NCBI GenBank assembly: GCA_013368375.1
Contig: JAACJP010000004.1
Coordinates: 806,001 to 870,000 of the forward strand
Origin: Tricholomella constricta
Lineage: Eukaryota > Basidiomycota > Agaricomycetes > Agaricales > Lyophyllaceae
Length of the DNA stretch: 64,000 nucleotides
Direction: 5' to 3'
Every line of letters starts with the position of its first letter. The first letter of the stretch is position 1. Made by a program: the position numbers and the translations under genes. Positions 20,801-34,800 of this stretch are shown in pieces. The notes beneath the pieces are model-generated. The model searched no databases, was not told where the DNA came from, and was given only the letters and a program-made list of their open reading frames with translations.

Positions 20801-23730
20801 TACAGCAGATGACATGCGATTTGCACATACGGATATTTAGTGATACCGAATCCATTTCGAGGAATCACAGAATTGCCGTCGCAGGTGAGCTGCACAAGAC
20901 ATTGAGGTGTAGGACGTCGGATATGGGTCGAGAGAACCTACTGAAATGCGCATGAACTCATTCTCCATGCACCCTTGCCAAGCTAAAAGAGACGTAAACG
21001 ACAGAGAAATCGAAAAGCGAAGACGCCAACATACCATACGAAACCGGATTGACATAGTACTAGCGGGATATGAGCATAAATCATGACACTAGAAAGCATA
21101 GAATGAGAACGTACAATCCAGAAAAGCCACCTCTTCATGCTGTCAACTGGAATAATGTAACCAGCATATTGGACGCTAAAAAGACATGAATAACGGTGGT
21201 GGACGACCTGGAAAAAAGGAATCTCACAAGTTGGGGATGAAAAACACAGCGAGTCGGAAAGCAGAGTCGAAGTTCGAGCAGAGGAGACCAAACGTGCGGA
21301 AGAATCCTTGCATGACGAGGTATGCAATGTAGTTAAGCAGGTGAAAAGTGAAGAATCCACCGGCAGAACGATGTAACCCTGAGAGGAAGTACACAATGAT
21401 ATTGAAAAGCAAAACTCTGGAAGCGGAGAACGGAAGATCCGAGAAGGTGTTCGCCAAAGCAATGGCTGAGGGACGGTACATGCTATAGCCAGCCTGAATA
21501 CACTGTGAGTATACCATCGATGCCGTAGAGAGTAACAACTCGTACCTGTTTGCGCAAGATGGGACGACCTAGCATCTGCACAGGCATTTCCCCGAATGCA
21601 TCGAGACATGTGGTGAGCAGTGCGGCGAAGATGACGCTGAGAATCAAATATTAGGAACGCATTGGACGTCGTTGCATTAGAAGAACGAACCTTCCACGTG
21701 TAAATGCACCAGCAGAGGTTAAAGGCTGGTTGTAGTACCCAGCACCGATAACGAAAGCCAGGGTCTGGTAGAGAAGCAAATCAGGCGCAATTTATCGGTG
21801 ATACTGTAATAACACTTACGACAGAAAGACCGAAACTCGTAAACAGTTGGAACCGATCCTGCAGCCTGGTCTGGAACTGCCGGACTGTCAGAGCACGGAC
21901 TTGACCAGTGAATCCGAGTGTAAAGGGACTCTTTTTTGACACGCCCTTCTTCTTGTCCGCTGCGACAGCTGCTCGGAATGCCTCCTGATCCGCCTTTTCC
22001 GTTTCCATTAGCCGGCTGTATCTTTCCAAGTTGTCCTCGTTGTCGCGAGCATGTGGCGATAGCCGGAATGCGCTCTCAAGAGCAGCAGGGGAGGAAGGCA
22101 CTTCGTGCGCTAATCGTCCAGTTGCAAATTGACGTTCGTTTGGATCGGTGCAGCCGGTGAGGTAGTCCGCAGTGCTTTGGCGAGGAAGAGGTTTATAGCC
22201 GAGATTTTCGAAATACGCGCGGGCTTCGCTCGGAGGTCCATAAAACACCTGTCGACCCTCATCAAGGACCAAGACCTTGTCGAACAGCTCGTAGATGCCC
22301 TCGCCGGCTTGATACCTAGGTCTAAATCAGAAACAGACGGCCAAGAGAGTACAAATGGACATACAAAGTAACAAAGGTAGTTTGTCCGAGGACGTCCGTC
22401 ATAACCCGCAGGCTTTTCGCAAAGTCGAGAGCCGTAGATGCGTCCAATCCCCTAGTAGAGTTGTCCCAGCACTGCACGCGGGCACGTGTAGCCATCATTT
22501 CTGCGATACTGACGCGCTTTCGCTCGCCGCCAGAGACACCCCGGACGAACTCATCACCTACCAGGGTTTGTTTGGTGTGGGAAATGTTAAGCATCCGGAG
22601 TAACGTGTCCAAGACTTCTTGATCAAACTCTTTGCGCGAAACACCTGGTAAACGTCCATTGGGACCTGGCGTTTTACTGTGATGGCTATCAGTAACGTAT
22701 CATAATTGGGGGAAAGTAAGACTGACGTCGATAGCGCGAATGCTAGTGTCTGTGCGACCGTCAATGTGGCGATATGGATATCATCTGTAGTTGAAACGTC
22801 GGTTAAACGGAAGTAAGCGGAAGACCTTGTGATCACTCACCTTCCTGATTGTATACGACCTCGCCTTTGTAATGCTTCGCCATTTCCTCAGCGCTGATGC
22901 CGGCATAAAGGACATTGCCTGAAACACTGGCGAACTCTTCCCGCTGGTTTGCAATGGATTTGAGGAAAGTGGTGCAGCCAGAGCCGGGGCAGCCGAGAAC
23001 GAGGCACATTTCCCCGGGCTTCAAAACGCCAGATGACCTATCAGAATCTATCAGAAATTGGTCCAGCGCGTTGTAGGATAAGAATCTAACTTTTGAAGAA
23101 TCGTCCGTGTAGGCATCTTGTTTTTTGAAGGAAAAAATGGTGCGATGAGTCCCCATAGCCAAAGGAAGGGTCCAAGGAAGAATGCGATGACGGCACCTAG
23201 ATTATTTTAAATAAATACCGTCAGAAGAATACATTATAGCTTACCTCCCAATGTTCCGACGTAGAACTTGAGATACATCAGACGGGTATGGCAGATGTCA
23301 CGTTGCAGAAGTCAAATACCTTGTGGTCCCAGCCTCCCATGACGTCGACCTGGAGGTCTTTCCACACCACTCCAACATGCTAGAGACGACGAGAGAATTG
23401 GAAAGTGGTGAGTACCATGAAGAAAACCCAACGCACCTTGTGCTTAATTCCTGCTGCCTGATTCGCATCGTTGGAGGAGGACAAGTATTCGCGCAGATCA
23501 AAATGTTCAGTCGAGTCGCCTTTTTGGATCGCCTTCTCGACGTCGATCGCCGAGGCCACAGTCGTCGTACTCAGTTCTGACCTCTTTCTACTCACCTCCT
23601 GCGACCGAATGCTGAGTTGACGTGCGAGGTCATTAAACTGCTGCTCAGCTCGGATCACATCGACACTGGACCCGAGATTGAGCGGCTGCTCGTCGTTGAG
23701 GGTGATGATGTCGGCAGGAGTCTCTGCCAT
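17823..23730 (-). CDS. PDR-type (ABCG) ABC transporter, full length
   Basis: Plasma-membrane drug or lipid exporter with the reversed order (NBD-TMD)2. It starts at 23730 ([20 protein letters not shown]) and stops at 17823 after FRYAKR-like [12 protein letters not shown]1 has the PDR-specific degenerate Walker [14 protein letters not shown] (Cys in place of Lys), signature [13 protein letters not shown] and the Walker B region [15 protein letters not shown]2 has a normal Walker [16 protein letters not shown], with the degenerate signature [16 protein letters not shown] and Walker [16 protein letters not shown]. The asymmetric pair of sites is normal for the family. Two six-helix membrane halves follow the NBDs, the first around 20.5-21.8 kb and the second around 17.8-19.2 kb. 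Many introns interrupt the gene. The substrate cannot be read from sequence. Confidence 0.95.
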
Positions 23731-25294
23731 TCACCTAACTGCCGGAGTTGACTGGGGGAAGTATTTTCACTGGACATTGCTCGGGAAGGGTTTAATATAT
23801 TTCCGTGCCACACGTTGTCTCCCCATTCGGCGGAGACCCGCTGAGTCATGATCGCGTTCCCGGATTCGCGGAGGCCGAAATTCAACGACAGCACCTTGGA
23901 GAGAGTTGGTCACCGGTGGATTATCCCGAAGCGCTCGGTTTTCCACAAATCAAGGTCGCCTTTGAGACACGAATGGAGTGATATCAACCGGCACGTTGAC
24001 ACGTAACCCTGCCGCAGCGGTGTCGTAATTGCCTTAACGGGGAACCTACAGTACCCTACGCAGAATAAAGCTTGTCTTTGTCAATGTGTATGGCCTCATC
24101 CAAACATACTTGGTAATCAAAGAAGTCGGTCAATAAAGCAATTCGACATTGACCCACCCTTGGAAGGGTCTCAGAGAAGCACATTATCATCTGATTTGTT
24201 GCTAATCGATGAAACGAGGTGTGCAGTCAAGTTGAGTCAAAGGGCAAATATTATCGGAGCCATGGTCGACGAGTCAGGTCAACGACGTCGGAGACGAAGG
24301 TTTAAAACATTAGTCCCTATTCTGTTACATAATATTTCTAATCAATGCCAAGCAGAGAAAAAAAAATGCTCTTCCGTCCGCATTAAATGGATGCTCAACA
24401 CTGCCGATCTTGGAAACATAGCGTACGCGACGGAACCTGTGATGGGTGGCGAGGAGGTACTGTATGAGAGTGCATTGTCATGCAATGTGCCATCACATAA
24501 CTGTTCCGATCTTGACCTGATCACTCAGCAAGGACAATCGGCCCCTGGGCCGAACCTGCGATCTTTCCTCATACTTTGCCCTCCTTCATATGCGTGGTCT
24601 CGTAGCCTTTTGGTTTCAATTCCCTCCACTTAATATCAGAGCCATAGGTATAGTAAATCATTTTCGCTGCGTTTACCACAATACCACCCATCTGAATCGG
24701 CGCAGCGGTCCGGCGATGTGCTTTTTTTATCCGACTAATCCCAGGACCCACCCCAGCTTGTGCCCAATTGGGTGTAGCGGTCACGCCCGAGGCCTCTCTC
24801 TAGCCAGTGTGAGCGTCTCTGCTGGCTTGTGGTATTATCTGTATTCCTTTCGTCTACGTTGGTACTTCCGTCGCTTCATGACGTGATCTCCGGATTAATG
24901 ATGAAGGGCAGACACCGACCTTGATCTTCGAATGTCACATACGATATTTGTGAGTACTGAAGGTCATCGTTCTGTTATGCTCTGGCGGTCGTAACTTCTT
25001 GCATACTCAAGAGTTAATTCTCGACTCTGTCAACCCCCGATTGACATGCCTAAATGGTCAACCGGACTAAGCAGAGGTTTAGTTCGAGCACTAGGTGCCT
25101 AAGGGCCGCTCTGCTCACGGATGGTCTTGACCTTCAGAAGCTGTGAACCGTCAACGAAGACAGTTCGCCCTGACCACACGCCGAACTGTCAGCCGCTTTT
25201 CTTCCGTCTACAGGATATATACACTCTTATCCGCTCAGCTTAAATAGGGCCCCATCTTTCTGTGTCTGCACCTCTTGGTCTCCTTCGTCCCAGG
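23731..25294. other. Long divergent promoter region between ABC transporter and GH128 gene
   Basis: About 1.56 kb between two divergent genes. An AT run (taatatattt, near 23792) lies about 65 bases upstream of the transporter start, and a ggatatatac element (near 25213) lies about 80 bases upstream of the hydrolase start; both may be TATA boxes. A 157-codon frame at 24160-24633 has no family features. I found no clear PDRE-type CCGCGG element. Confidence 0.45.
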
Positions 25295-26550
25295 ATGTTC
25301 TTCTTTCGTTTCGCTCTTTGGTTTTCGTCCGCTTTCCTCTTGGCCTCTGCACGTAACAAAACCTCCAAACGCGGCCTGGCGTTCTCTGCCCCCGATACTC
25401 CAGGCGACCTCAACAATGCCAACCAGACGAAGAGCCAGATAAGCTGGCAGTACGACTGGGGCAACAGCCCGCCCGCATACATGGCCATATCGAACATAGA
25501 GTACATCCCGATGCAATGGGGGTCTGGGAAGATCGAACAGTTTGCGGACGCCGTGGCGGCGCAGGGGGCAAAGACTATCTTAGTGCGTAATGTTCAGCGT
25601 TCAAAACACGCGGATGACACTAAACTTTGTAAAGGCATTCAATGAGCCAGACTTTGATAAAGAGTCAAACATGCTGCCCACTGAGGCTGCTAAGCTCTGG
25701 AAACAGTATATTGAACCCCTGAAAGCGCAAGGCATCCGCCTTGGTGGACCTGCAGTCACAGGGTCTCCTACAGGGCGACCTTGGTTGGCTGAGTTCTTCC
25801 AGGCCTGCACAAACTGCTCGATCGATTTCCTCCCCGTTCACTGGTGCGTTCCGCGATGCGAACTTTCTCATAGTAGGGGCTTATATCCGGTTTAGGTATG
25901 GCGAAGGCACGGAAGGCTTCTACAATTACCTCTGGGAAGTACACACCCAGTTTCCGAAGCAGCCTATCTGGGTAACAGAGTATGCATCAACGTCTGCGAA
26001 CGAAACCGGTAAGCTGCGGCCCCACAACGCATTATTGTTATACTAAAGAAGGTATCCAGAGGTTGCCGATTTTCTTAATGCGACTATTACTTACATGGAC
26101 ACCTTGGACTGGATCGAACGATACGCTTGGTTTGGATTTTTCGTAAGTGCCGGTGACATCATCGTTTCGAAAAACTGATCCAGGATTTTCAGCGGCCAAG
26201 AGACGATGCATTCTACAGTAAGTAGCGGTGTAAGTCATCTTCATGCAGTGATAATAACGACACTTTCAGATCTTTTGGGCGATGATGGGAGCTTGAACAA
26301 ATTGGGACAAGTATACGTCGGAGCCAAGACTGTACATACACAAATTGTCAGCAAAGCGCCCACCAAGTCATATCACACAGTGAACGGCGCGGACAACCCA
26401 ACGCAGGGTCTTGTCACCACCTATGCATCCGTTCCCAATGGCGCCATCCGTGGATGGAATGTTTTTGGCATCGAGGCAAGAAGCCAGGCATTTGGCTTTG
26501 GCTTTGCTCTAGCAGGTTTTGCGGTCGGAGCCGTGTGGACCATCTGGTAG
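25295..26550 (+). CDS. GH128-type secreted beta-1,3-glucanase, probably GPI-anchored
   Basis: Cell-wall glycoside hydrolase with an Asl1-like catalytic core. The start ATG at 25295 opens a signal peptide (MFFFRFALWFSSAFLLASA). The core contains RGLAFSAPDTPGDLNNAN, YIPMQWGSGKIEQFADAV, FNEPDFDKESNM (acid/base Glu), GGPAVTGSPTGRPWLAEFFQ, IDFLPVHW, WVTEYAST (nucleophile Glu) and ERYAWFGFF. After a serine/threonine stretch the protein ends in a hydrophobic tail (FGFGFALAGFAVGAVWTIW), which fits a GPI-anchor signal or a membrane anchor. Several introns; for example, the exon before FNEPD is joined across about 25580-25630. GH128 members cut fungal beta-1,3-glucan; remodelling of the fungus's own wall is inferred. 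Confidence 0.9.
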
Positions 26551-27285
26551 AACCGTACCACAAATTCCGAACTACAATGCAGCTCCCTGTCTCGCACGCA
26601 CACTCGCTTACTTCTTATCAGTGCTCCACCGATAGATGCTCCTTTGTACTTACCACACTCACTTGATTTCGAATTTGGATGTAAAGTAATTAGTGACAGT
26701 AATATTATAACGAAGTCTCGTAACAGAATCATGAGCGCAATACAAGACGCTGAGAAAAATTCGTTATCCAGAAGGAGGATTTAGAAAGCAGATCTCGGCG
26801 GTCGTCGTTTTCTCCTCCCCATTCGCCTGAAACGATCGACGGCAACTAGTGGACTGCATGCCCGCAGGTCCACATGTATCAAGTCATGTCAGTGGCCAAG
26901 TCATGACGATAGACTTTGATCGAGGGAGCTTTATTGCCGTGGAAGTAATATCCGCGAATATCGTTGCGAGGTTGCGGCGCACAGACTGAGAGTGACATGA
27001 AACCTGATCGGTTTGTACGGGCGTCAAAGAAGGAGGACCACGGTGTCGGAGATTTCAAAGATCGGGGCCCGACTATAACATATGGCACAATTAACAATAA
27101 GCAGAAATTGGGTCAGATATGGATTTATAATGTAATGATTCCCAACGCACTTATGATAAAAGCCGACAAGATGGTAGCAGGTTTCTCGGAGCGTGCCATG
27201 TCCGGGCCGGTGTGGCTGCTGACCAACTCCGTGTGAAACGCCTTGTCGTAAGTCGCGCAACAACCGAAAGCTCGTCTGCTTCACC
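26551..27285. other. Intergenic between GH128 gene and EF-hand protein
   Basis: About 735 bases with no recognisable gene. Small open frames at 26879-27236 on both strands show no motif. The last stretch is the promoter of the EF-hand gene. Confidence 0.5.
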
Positions 27286-28641
27286 ATGAAGGCGATAGCT
27301 AGTCTGTCATTACTCATTTTTGCCCACACTGTTGTGGCGCACGGCGATCACGCCGGCCCCGCCGCTGGGGAGACAATCAAGCAGTATGCTCAAAGACACG
27401 TATGTGCCCAAACCTGAAGCCCGCTCAGTCCAATAACGCAGCATACCCATGTAGATGTCTTCAGAGCACCATATGTATGACACGCCTTCAGAGATATGTC
27501 TGCGCTGGCTGATATTCCTATCAACAGTGACTCGTTTGATACACGAAGTTTTCACCAACTCCACGACCTGAATCGGTCAGTAGCTAGCTAAAGGTTCACG
27601 TCCATTCACCTAACGTCAAGCAGCAATGGGTATTGGGAACGAGATGAGATAGAAGCAATTTATGGAGTTCATCATGTATATTCCAAGCAACAGTCCGAGG
27701 TGAGTGGCCTGCAGCCTTTGTATAGGACGACATAAACCTATGATATAGGACCAAGCGGCTCAACAAGAGAAGGCCGACTTCGTCGTCGACACTGTTCTTA
27801 AACTCTTGGATCTTGACCACGATGGACGCGTGTCGACGGAGGAGCTCGAGAAGGTGGGATTGGACGGTCTTCCCACCTTCGAGAACATGGGCGCAGATGG
27901 GCACCATTACGACGTAGAGAGCGGTAAGGATATTTCATGAAGTGTTTTCGAAGTTTCAATCCTAAAGAGTACACATCCAACAGAATTTTTCCTGCATCAC
28001 GAAGGTATTACACTTGGTCTCTGGTGTTGGCAGGCCCTCATAACATTATCGTCCTCTTATCATAGAACAATTCCACTCGACACCGGAAACACAGACGGAT
28101 GAGGCCTACAACCACCCGGAAGATCTGGAACACTTTGCTCAGCATGAGGCCATTGAGCGCCAAGAGGCCGAGAAAGAAGCAAAGTTCCAGGGCATCACCG
28201 TCGAGGAAGTCCTGGCGCAGCAGCAACACGTCGACTCCGCTCCTCCTGCGGCTGCAGCTGCTGCTGCTGCAGACGGCACGGAGGGCGCAAACCACCAGGA
28301 CGCGCCGCCCATCCCCGTAACGCCCCACCCGCACGACGAGCAAGTCGAGGCCATCCCCCCAGTGCAGGAACCCCCTGTCCCAAAGGTGACCCGCGTTACA
28401 CCGCCGGAGAAGCAGGACCCCAGCATTCGGTTCAAGGATGCGTCCCAGCAGGCGCAGCGCAAGGGTGAGTGGGGCACGGGCGAGGGCGGTTATAAACCTC
28501 CCACAGAGCCCAGCGACAGGATGCGCAAGAACTTGCCATACAAGGTACACGTCTCTGCCCTACAGTTTGCAAGGGAGCTGAAATACTAATGTGCAGAACC
28601 GGATGCAGTACAAGTTCCGCCGCAACTGGGGCGATTTCTAA
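27286..28641 (+). CDS. Secreted/ER EF-hand protein, nucleobindin/Ssp120-like
   Basis: The start at 27286 opens a signal peptide (MKAIASLSLLIFAHTVVAHG). Short exons join to SFDTRSFHQLHDLNRNGYWE, forming a first EF-hand loop (D-L-N-R-N-G-Y-W-x-x-x-E). A second loop is DLDHDGRVSTEE, before LEKVGLDGLPTFENMGADGH. A glutamate/histidine-rich helix follows (NHPEDLEHFAQHEAIERQEA), then an alanine run, a proline/valine-rich linker and a basic conserved end (RMRKNLPYK then NRMQYKFRRNWGDF). Two calcium-binding hands plus a charged helix resemble nucleobindin and yeast Ssp120, proteins of the secretory pathway. No HDEL-type retrieval signal is present at the C-terminus. Confidence 0.85.
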
Positions 28642-28873
28642 ACTACTTTGGATTGGCTTGAAAGGCATGAAGGAGGGTAGTGGAATACTATGATACCATA
28701 CACACACATTGATCGGGTTACCCTGTTTTTGATATGTTTATTGGCTTCCGCTCTGCGAGCAAGCCGCAAGTATGATGAGTGAATATATTACTGAAAGAGA
28801 ATGAGGTATCACAAGAGCGGGGGGATATACGATCGCAGGGGAGTAAATCGAAATAGGTACTACAGGACTTCGA

Positions 28874-31800
28874 TCACTGTCCATCAAACATATCGTCCAT
28901 GATCCCTTTCTCCACCGCCTCCCAGTCAACATTCCCGTTGCTGGCGTAGACGCTCTCGTACGAGGTTATGCTCACGTTAGAGAAAAAGGGAATCAGGTCG
29001 CGTATGCTCTCGATTTGCCGCAACGAATTGAGCATTGGCCGACGCAAGGGTCGCTGGTCGCTGAATGTCGTCAGGAGGTTCGGCGTCGTGATTCCGTTGG
29101 CACCGTCCTGTGTAGCAGAGCAAGTCGGAATGTCAGCCGTGTACAATTATAGACGAAATCTTTCACTTACCCCGACGGGAAGGGCCCCTGCGATCTCGGC
29201 CAACTGATCCATCATGGCTTCAGGGAACCAATTATCGGGGCGGTATATGGCGTCAACGGTATCCGTGACAAAGATCCATTGGTGTCTGTATAAGAATAAG
29301 GGGCTCAATCGCAAAATGCAAAGGGTTATTGTAGGCTTACATTTGGAATTCTTCGGTCTGCAGGACCAGTAGTAAGTCTAGACACTTGCTCGCGGCGAAA
29401 ATCAAATGTAGGTCTTCCGAGCCATCCGAGGGTAGCGTGATCATCGCTTGTTCGAATATACGATACTATGAAGGAATGAATTAATCAAGTTGGCTGTTGC
29501 ATGAATTCGGTATATTCACCAATTCGGTCAATAGCACAGGCCAGAAGCTCGTCAGGTTGTGTGGGGAGAGTCGACACATAAGCACCCGAATGCACAAGAA
29601 CACTTCAGACTGCACGATGGGCGATGTGACGTTTTTGAAGATATCCACAAGCTTCTCTTGTATAGTCGGAAGTTGCGTGAGAAAGTGGTTTTTGTCTCCG
29701 GTGAATAGGACAAATGAGAGTCTCCGAACATTGAGTGACCTGAGTAACATCTCATATTCCCGATTTGTGAAGATGTTGGCAGAAGGTGCAGTTGCTACTT
29801 TTGCTGTAGCACATGTCAGTGCCCCCTTGAAGCTTCGATGATCGGAGGACGTACACAACAATTCGGGGAAAGCAGTTTTGTCGGCATCAAACAACACCTT
29901 GACAATTGGTCTCCACGGCTCTGCTGCGATGGCAGTACAGTTGAATAACCTATTATCATTCAGCAGCTCTGTAACTGGTGTTTTCCAAGCCTTGATAGCA
30001 GACGGTATCTTGGCCATTTCCTTTATTATGGCAAGGACGGGTGGGTCGACATCCATTGGTCTAGAAACAATTCAACGATGAGTGGCAAATTTAGCGCAGG
30101 GTACGAGGAGACCCACCGTGTTTTACCTCTCATGGCAGGATTGACAACATAGTAGACAATGTTATTACACGCAGAGATGACCTTGTCATTATCCACCAAG
30201 AACCTGCGTAGATTTGGTAACACGGAGGACGCGATGAAAGCATTGATCTGGTGGAGAACAACAAGGTTACATGCCAATTAACATTCAAACAACATGTTGG
30301 TCTACCTGGCTGACTAGTTCCGCGGAGACTCCGGGTCTAGGGGTGTCGGGCTGCACTAGAGAGGTACTTGAATCCAGTTTCTCGTTGCCGTCTAGTAGAG
30401 TGATGTTACAGCACGGCATATTTTGGCGAGAGGCGGACATACCTCGCGGTGCAGGAGAATCTCTACCGTTGGAAACGAGCGATTCCTTCGTGGTCCGACG
30501 GATCCAGGATCCTTGGTCAAACGAGCGACCCACAAAGATTACGCTTGAGTCAAGGAGCCTCACGAAGTTATCCTTGAATGTCCATATAAGAACCCAGGGA
30601 TGTCCGAATTAGGTAAATTTCTATACCTGAAGTTCCTTGCGGACTCGGCGATCTTCCATGGCCGCAGTCTGACTGATCTTTTCTGCTAGAACGGTAAGAC
30701 AACTGTTCCATCTCGCGTCAGCACTTTGTACATATCCACGTTAAATAATATACCTGAGCGCTGGAAAGTTTTGTGCTTTGAAATCGCGCGTGCTTCCGAC
30801 GATTTCCCTTATCAACTGCAAGAAACGAGCCCATACTTGGACGGCTATGGGACCTTCTAATCGCCGAAGGTATTGTTCAAGGAATTTGAAGAGAACCCCT
30901 TCGTTTCTGCGATAGGTGAGTCAAGAAGTGTACAAGCATTGAACAGAAATTGAAGTGCTGACAAGTTTGGATTGATAGCTTGTTTTCTGCTCTTTTCTGA
31001 CAGTCCTGATATACGACACGATATACTTTCGCAAATCATGTGAACTGCGTTTTGGGCGCTTGATACGAGCACATCGATGAGCTCAAAGGCAGCGTCTGGT
31101 GACATATTCGGGTTCTATATAGCTAGAGGTTAGAGGTCTGCAGCTTAGCCTTTCGGCAAAGAGGCTCACAGGAAGATCCCGGCTCCAGCAGTCTACTATG
31201 GATTCAAAGACTTCAAAGGATTGCACACGGAACAGATGCTCCAGGACTCGACGACATCGTATTCGTGTTCGGTTATAGACGAGGGATAGAGACTCATCCT
31301 TGGAGGACCATGAGGTCGGATTGGTCCAGGACAGCGTCCCCCATACCAGATACAAGACACGGATGCCCTCGTCAAGTGACCGATATGCTGGTGAACGGGC
31401 CTGGATAAATGCTTTATCAGAGAGTGACCGGAGATCGAGCGATGTACGTACCGTTAGTTGTTCGTCATTTTGTTGCGCGTTTTCTGAGCTAAAGACATTG
31501 GAGACATATCCCAGGAGTCCGCTATTCTCCGTCCCTGGTTTATCCTGCGCTGTAGTGTCCTCCTCCATAGCGTTAAGTTCTGATGTATAGGCCAGACTGA
31601 GTAGTATCATTCGCTCCAGGCCATTGAGAAGCATGATCATTTCAGCATCAGTGACGCTGGACAACGTATCTTGCATGTAATCATGGCCTTTTGATGAAGA
31701 AGCGTGAAGGTCTTTGAGAGAGGACAGTAGCTGTCGACATATGCAATCGTTCAAAGGTCCAACAACTGCCTGTAATGCGGGCTGGAACTGAGGCACAGCC

Positions 31801-34800
31801 ATGAGGATAAAATCAAGCCAGTGTTGCAAGACGGGTCGATTTGTTCGAACAGCGATACCGTCGACGAGGGCCTGGATCAACAGAGAATTGACCGAGTAAC
31901 TTCGAGTTTCTTGTTCCGTATCATGCCCTGTCGCACTACTGGGTGCGCTACCGTCTTGCCTGCTCATGGTTTGCCGTGAAGCGATGTTATGGGCGTTCGA
32001 TGCGGATATTAGTGAGTGTAGGAGATGCAGGAGCTTGTTCTGGAGATCAAGCCGGTTCAAGTGTACACTGAAATAGAGTTTTCCGACGACGATGGCCTCA
32101 ATGCTGTCGACGACGTTGTCGATATCTCCTCGCACCACAATAGCCTGAAGTAAGTCCACAGCCGTTGACTGGATGAGAGCATTACTGGGAAGCATGGTAG
32201 GACCCCACGATTGGGTTGGTTCGGATTGAATAAACCTGGCCGACTGTAAGCTATCGTCAGCGACTAAGAAATATGACATACCGAAGCAGGATCTCAATCA
32301 AGGCATCGAGATATGTCGCATCCTGCTCGAGAATACCCCCTAAGCAATAACAAAGATAATTGTCATTTTATGAGGGGATATATCGGTGATTATATCTCAC
32401 CAGCTTCCACGCGTTGCACGAGACCTGGATGATGGGAGCGCTGTATCGGTGTAGATCTCGCTGTCTTTGCAAATCCTTGGCCGCCAAAGCGAATGATGGA
32501 CAAGAGCATATCCAGCAGATGATTCGTGTATCGCTGGTCAAAGGGGCGTTCGTAAAGGAATATTTGAAGCTCTCTGCCCTGCACTTTGACGGCGGAAGGT
32601 AACCGACGGACTGAAGGATTCAGGAGCTCATAGAGAATCGGGTCAAGGACGCTGGCGAGTCAATGAGTCGAAATGCACTGCACAGTCAGGTGGGGAAGTA
32701 TACCGTAGATATGACTTCAAGCTACACCGCATCCAGGTCTCGCCGATACGGCGAAGACTGGGATCATCACTTTTCAGGGTATCAAGTACAATCATCATGG
32801 GTACCTTGAACCTGAAGCCAGGAAGGAGATTGTCCTCTGGTCATTTGTCAGTGATGATCCATTTCGATGAAAAATGCGAGAACTCACCGGTTAACCTCCA
32901 GAGAACACCAAAAGCTTCGAAGGATTCGTGGATGTTGCGGGACTCAGGTGAAGTCATGGTTTGGGCGAAGATCGATTCGACATGCGGATGCTTTGTCGAA
33001 GCCTCGAGAGACCAGATTAAATTGACAGCCCGAACGTGATACGCTGCATAATCGGCACGAAGATATTGTAATAGTTTGTTGACCATCTTGTGCATTGTTG
33101 GCCGATCATCAATAGAAGGTCGCGGCACCAGGGTGGTAGTTTGGTATAGTGCGACGACCAAAGAAACTGTTCGGTCAACTAAAGTGAAGTTGGTCGACTG
33201 GTGTCAAACGACGTAAGCAGGGATGGGGATTCTACAATAAGACTATTTACCTCCCGTCCTAGCCCAAGGAGAATAACTTGAAGCCATTTAGCAGGGTCCC
33301 AAGATATAGTCACGGTGGTCCCGAGTCTCCCAACAAGCCTGTCAATGAGAAGAAGAGTTTGAGAAAAGACTTCGCGTAGGGTGACAACATCTGTTGAGTC
33401 CCCATCGAGGCTTTGGGCACAACGGATACTCAGATTCGCTAAGTTCTCGAAAGCCGACACAAAAGGGACTGTGAAGGAGGCTCCGGGTGTGGGAGGTATG
33501 TCGATCGGATCGATGCCATAAAAGCTGCAAGCAAAGAGATAGGGCCGCTGTGTAGTCCTTTTGGCTTCAATAGGTCCAGTAAGGTCGGGTCGTTGCATAA
33601 GAGCGGAATGAGGTATATGCCGCAACATCTCTTCTTGCAGCAAAAGTGTTTCTCGGAGGAGTGTGGATGATGCCTTTTTGACATTGGCTTGTACCTGGAG
33701 CTTTGAAAAAGTTCAGTCGCGGAAAGAAAATGGCATGTGTAAGATTAGTCACATCTATAATGTCTAGGATACCCGCAAAGATGATGGGCAGGTGTATCGT
33801 TTGGATCTCGTCGTCTTGCGCAAAGGTCTTGAGAATAAACTCAACCATACGGATCGCCTGGTTTGAGAGGGCAATTAGCCTCGAGAACAAATCAATAAAA
33901 ATTCGACATTAACCTCGAATTCCTTGCCGTCTCCAGTAATTTCCGCAAAAACGGCGCCAAGCAACTGTTTCCAGAGTATCTGTGGCTCCACAGCTTCGTA
34001 AAGGGTACTTGCAGTCATTGTCACCTTATTAAAACAGGAGCCTACTATATGAGATATCGACGTTTGGACATGGAGAAGACGTACATCTTGACTCCCTTCC
34101 GAAGAATTGGCGACAAGGGTCTTAATGGCTTTGAATGAATCGAAGAACAAGATCTGCGAGAGAGCTGCGCCGATCTCCCACTTGTCCAATAAAGAAATGA
34201 AGATTTTGAAAGGCCTCGATTCAGAGTACTCTCCCGATGGGGAGATCATTTCACTCTAACAGCACTTTGTCAGTTGGGCCGCAATGAGATCACCGAGAAC
34301 TGACCTTCAATGTGGAATGTAGAAGGTCCAGAGCATTCGCCTTCAGATATTCAATTTGATGATCACTTTTCTCGTCCGAACCGAGGAGCCATGTATATAG
34401 ACGTCGATTAAGAGACAAGTCGCGTCGAAGGACAACCCCAGTGGCTGCACGCATGAGGATTACGCGATCGTCCGGCTGTGCCTTGCGCACCGCTATGCTA
34501 TCCATTCGCATTGATTGTAACAAGAGGTCGAGAGCTCCTCTCCGTACAAGCAAGTTCTCGTCCTCGAGAGCAGCTGCAAATGCGCGAATCATCAAGCCAA
34601 TGTCCTTCCCAACGACCTGTGATATGTCTGAAGAAAAAGACAATTTAATACAAGCTGTGTCATCCATAAAGAAATTAATACCTTCATCCGCGTGCAAACG
34701 CGGTAGCCGGCGAGCAAGGAAGTTGAGCGAGGTCCCTCGGGCAGATGGCGTTGTCAGCATGACCAGCCATATATTCTGGAAGAAGAAGGATGGTGAAACG

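Noticed and set aside
22400..23050. Degenerate Walker A (Cys for Lys) in NBD1 of the ABC transporter as a sign of inactivation
   Set aside because: GxPGSGCTT is the normal form of the first site in PDR-type pumps.
24160..24633. 157-codon plus-strand frame between the ABC transporter and the GH128 gene
   Set aside because: No recognisable motif, signal peptide or intron pattern; likely chance in a long promoter region.
26879..27236. Overlapping 70-90-codon frames on both strands
   Set aside because: No motif, no splice context; treated as intergenic.
28038..28550. 170-codon minus-strand frame rich in Leu/Arg/Gly
   Set aside because: Antisense shadow of the GC-rich exon of the EF-hand protein; no motif.
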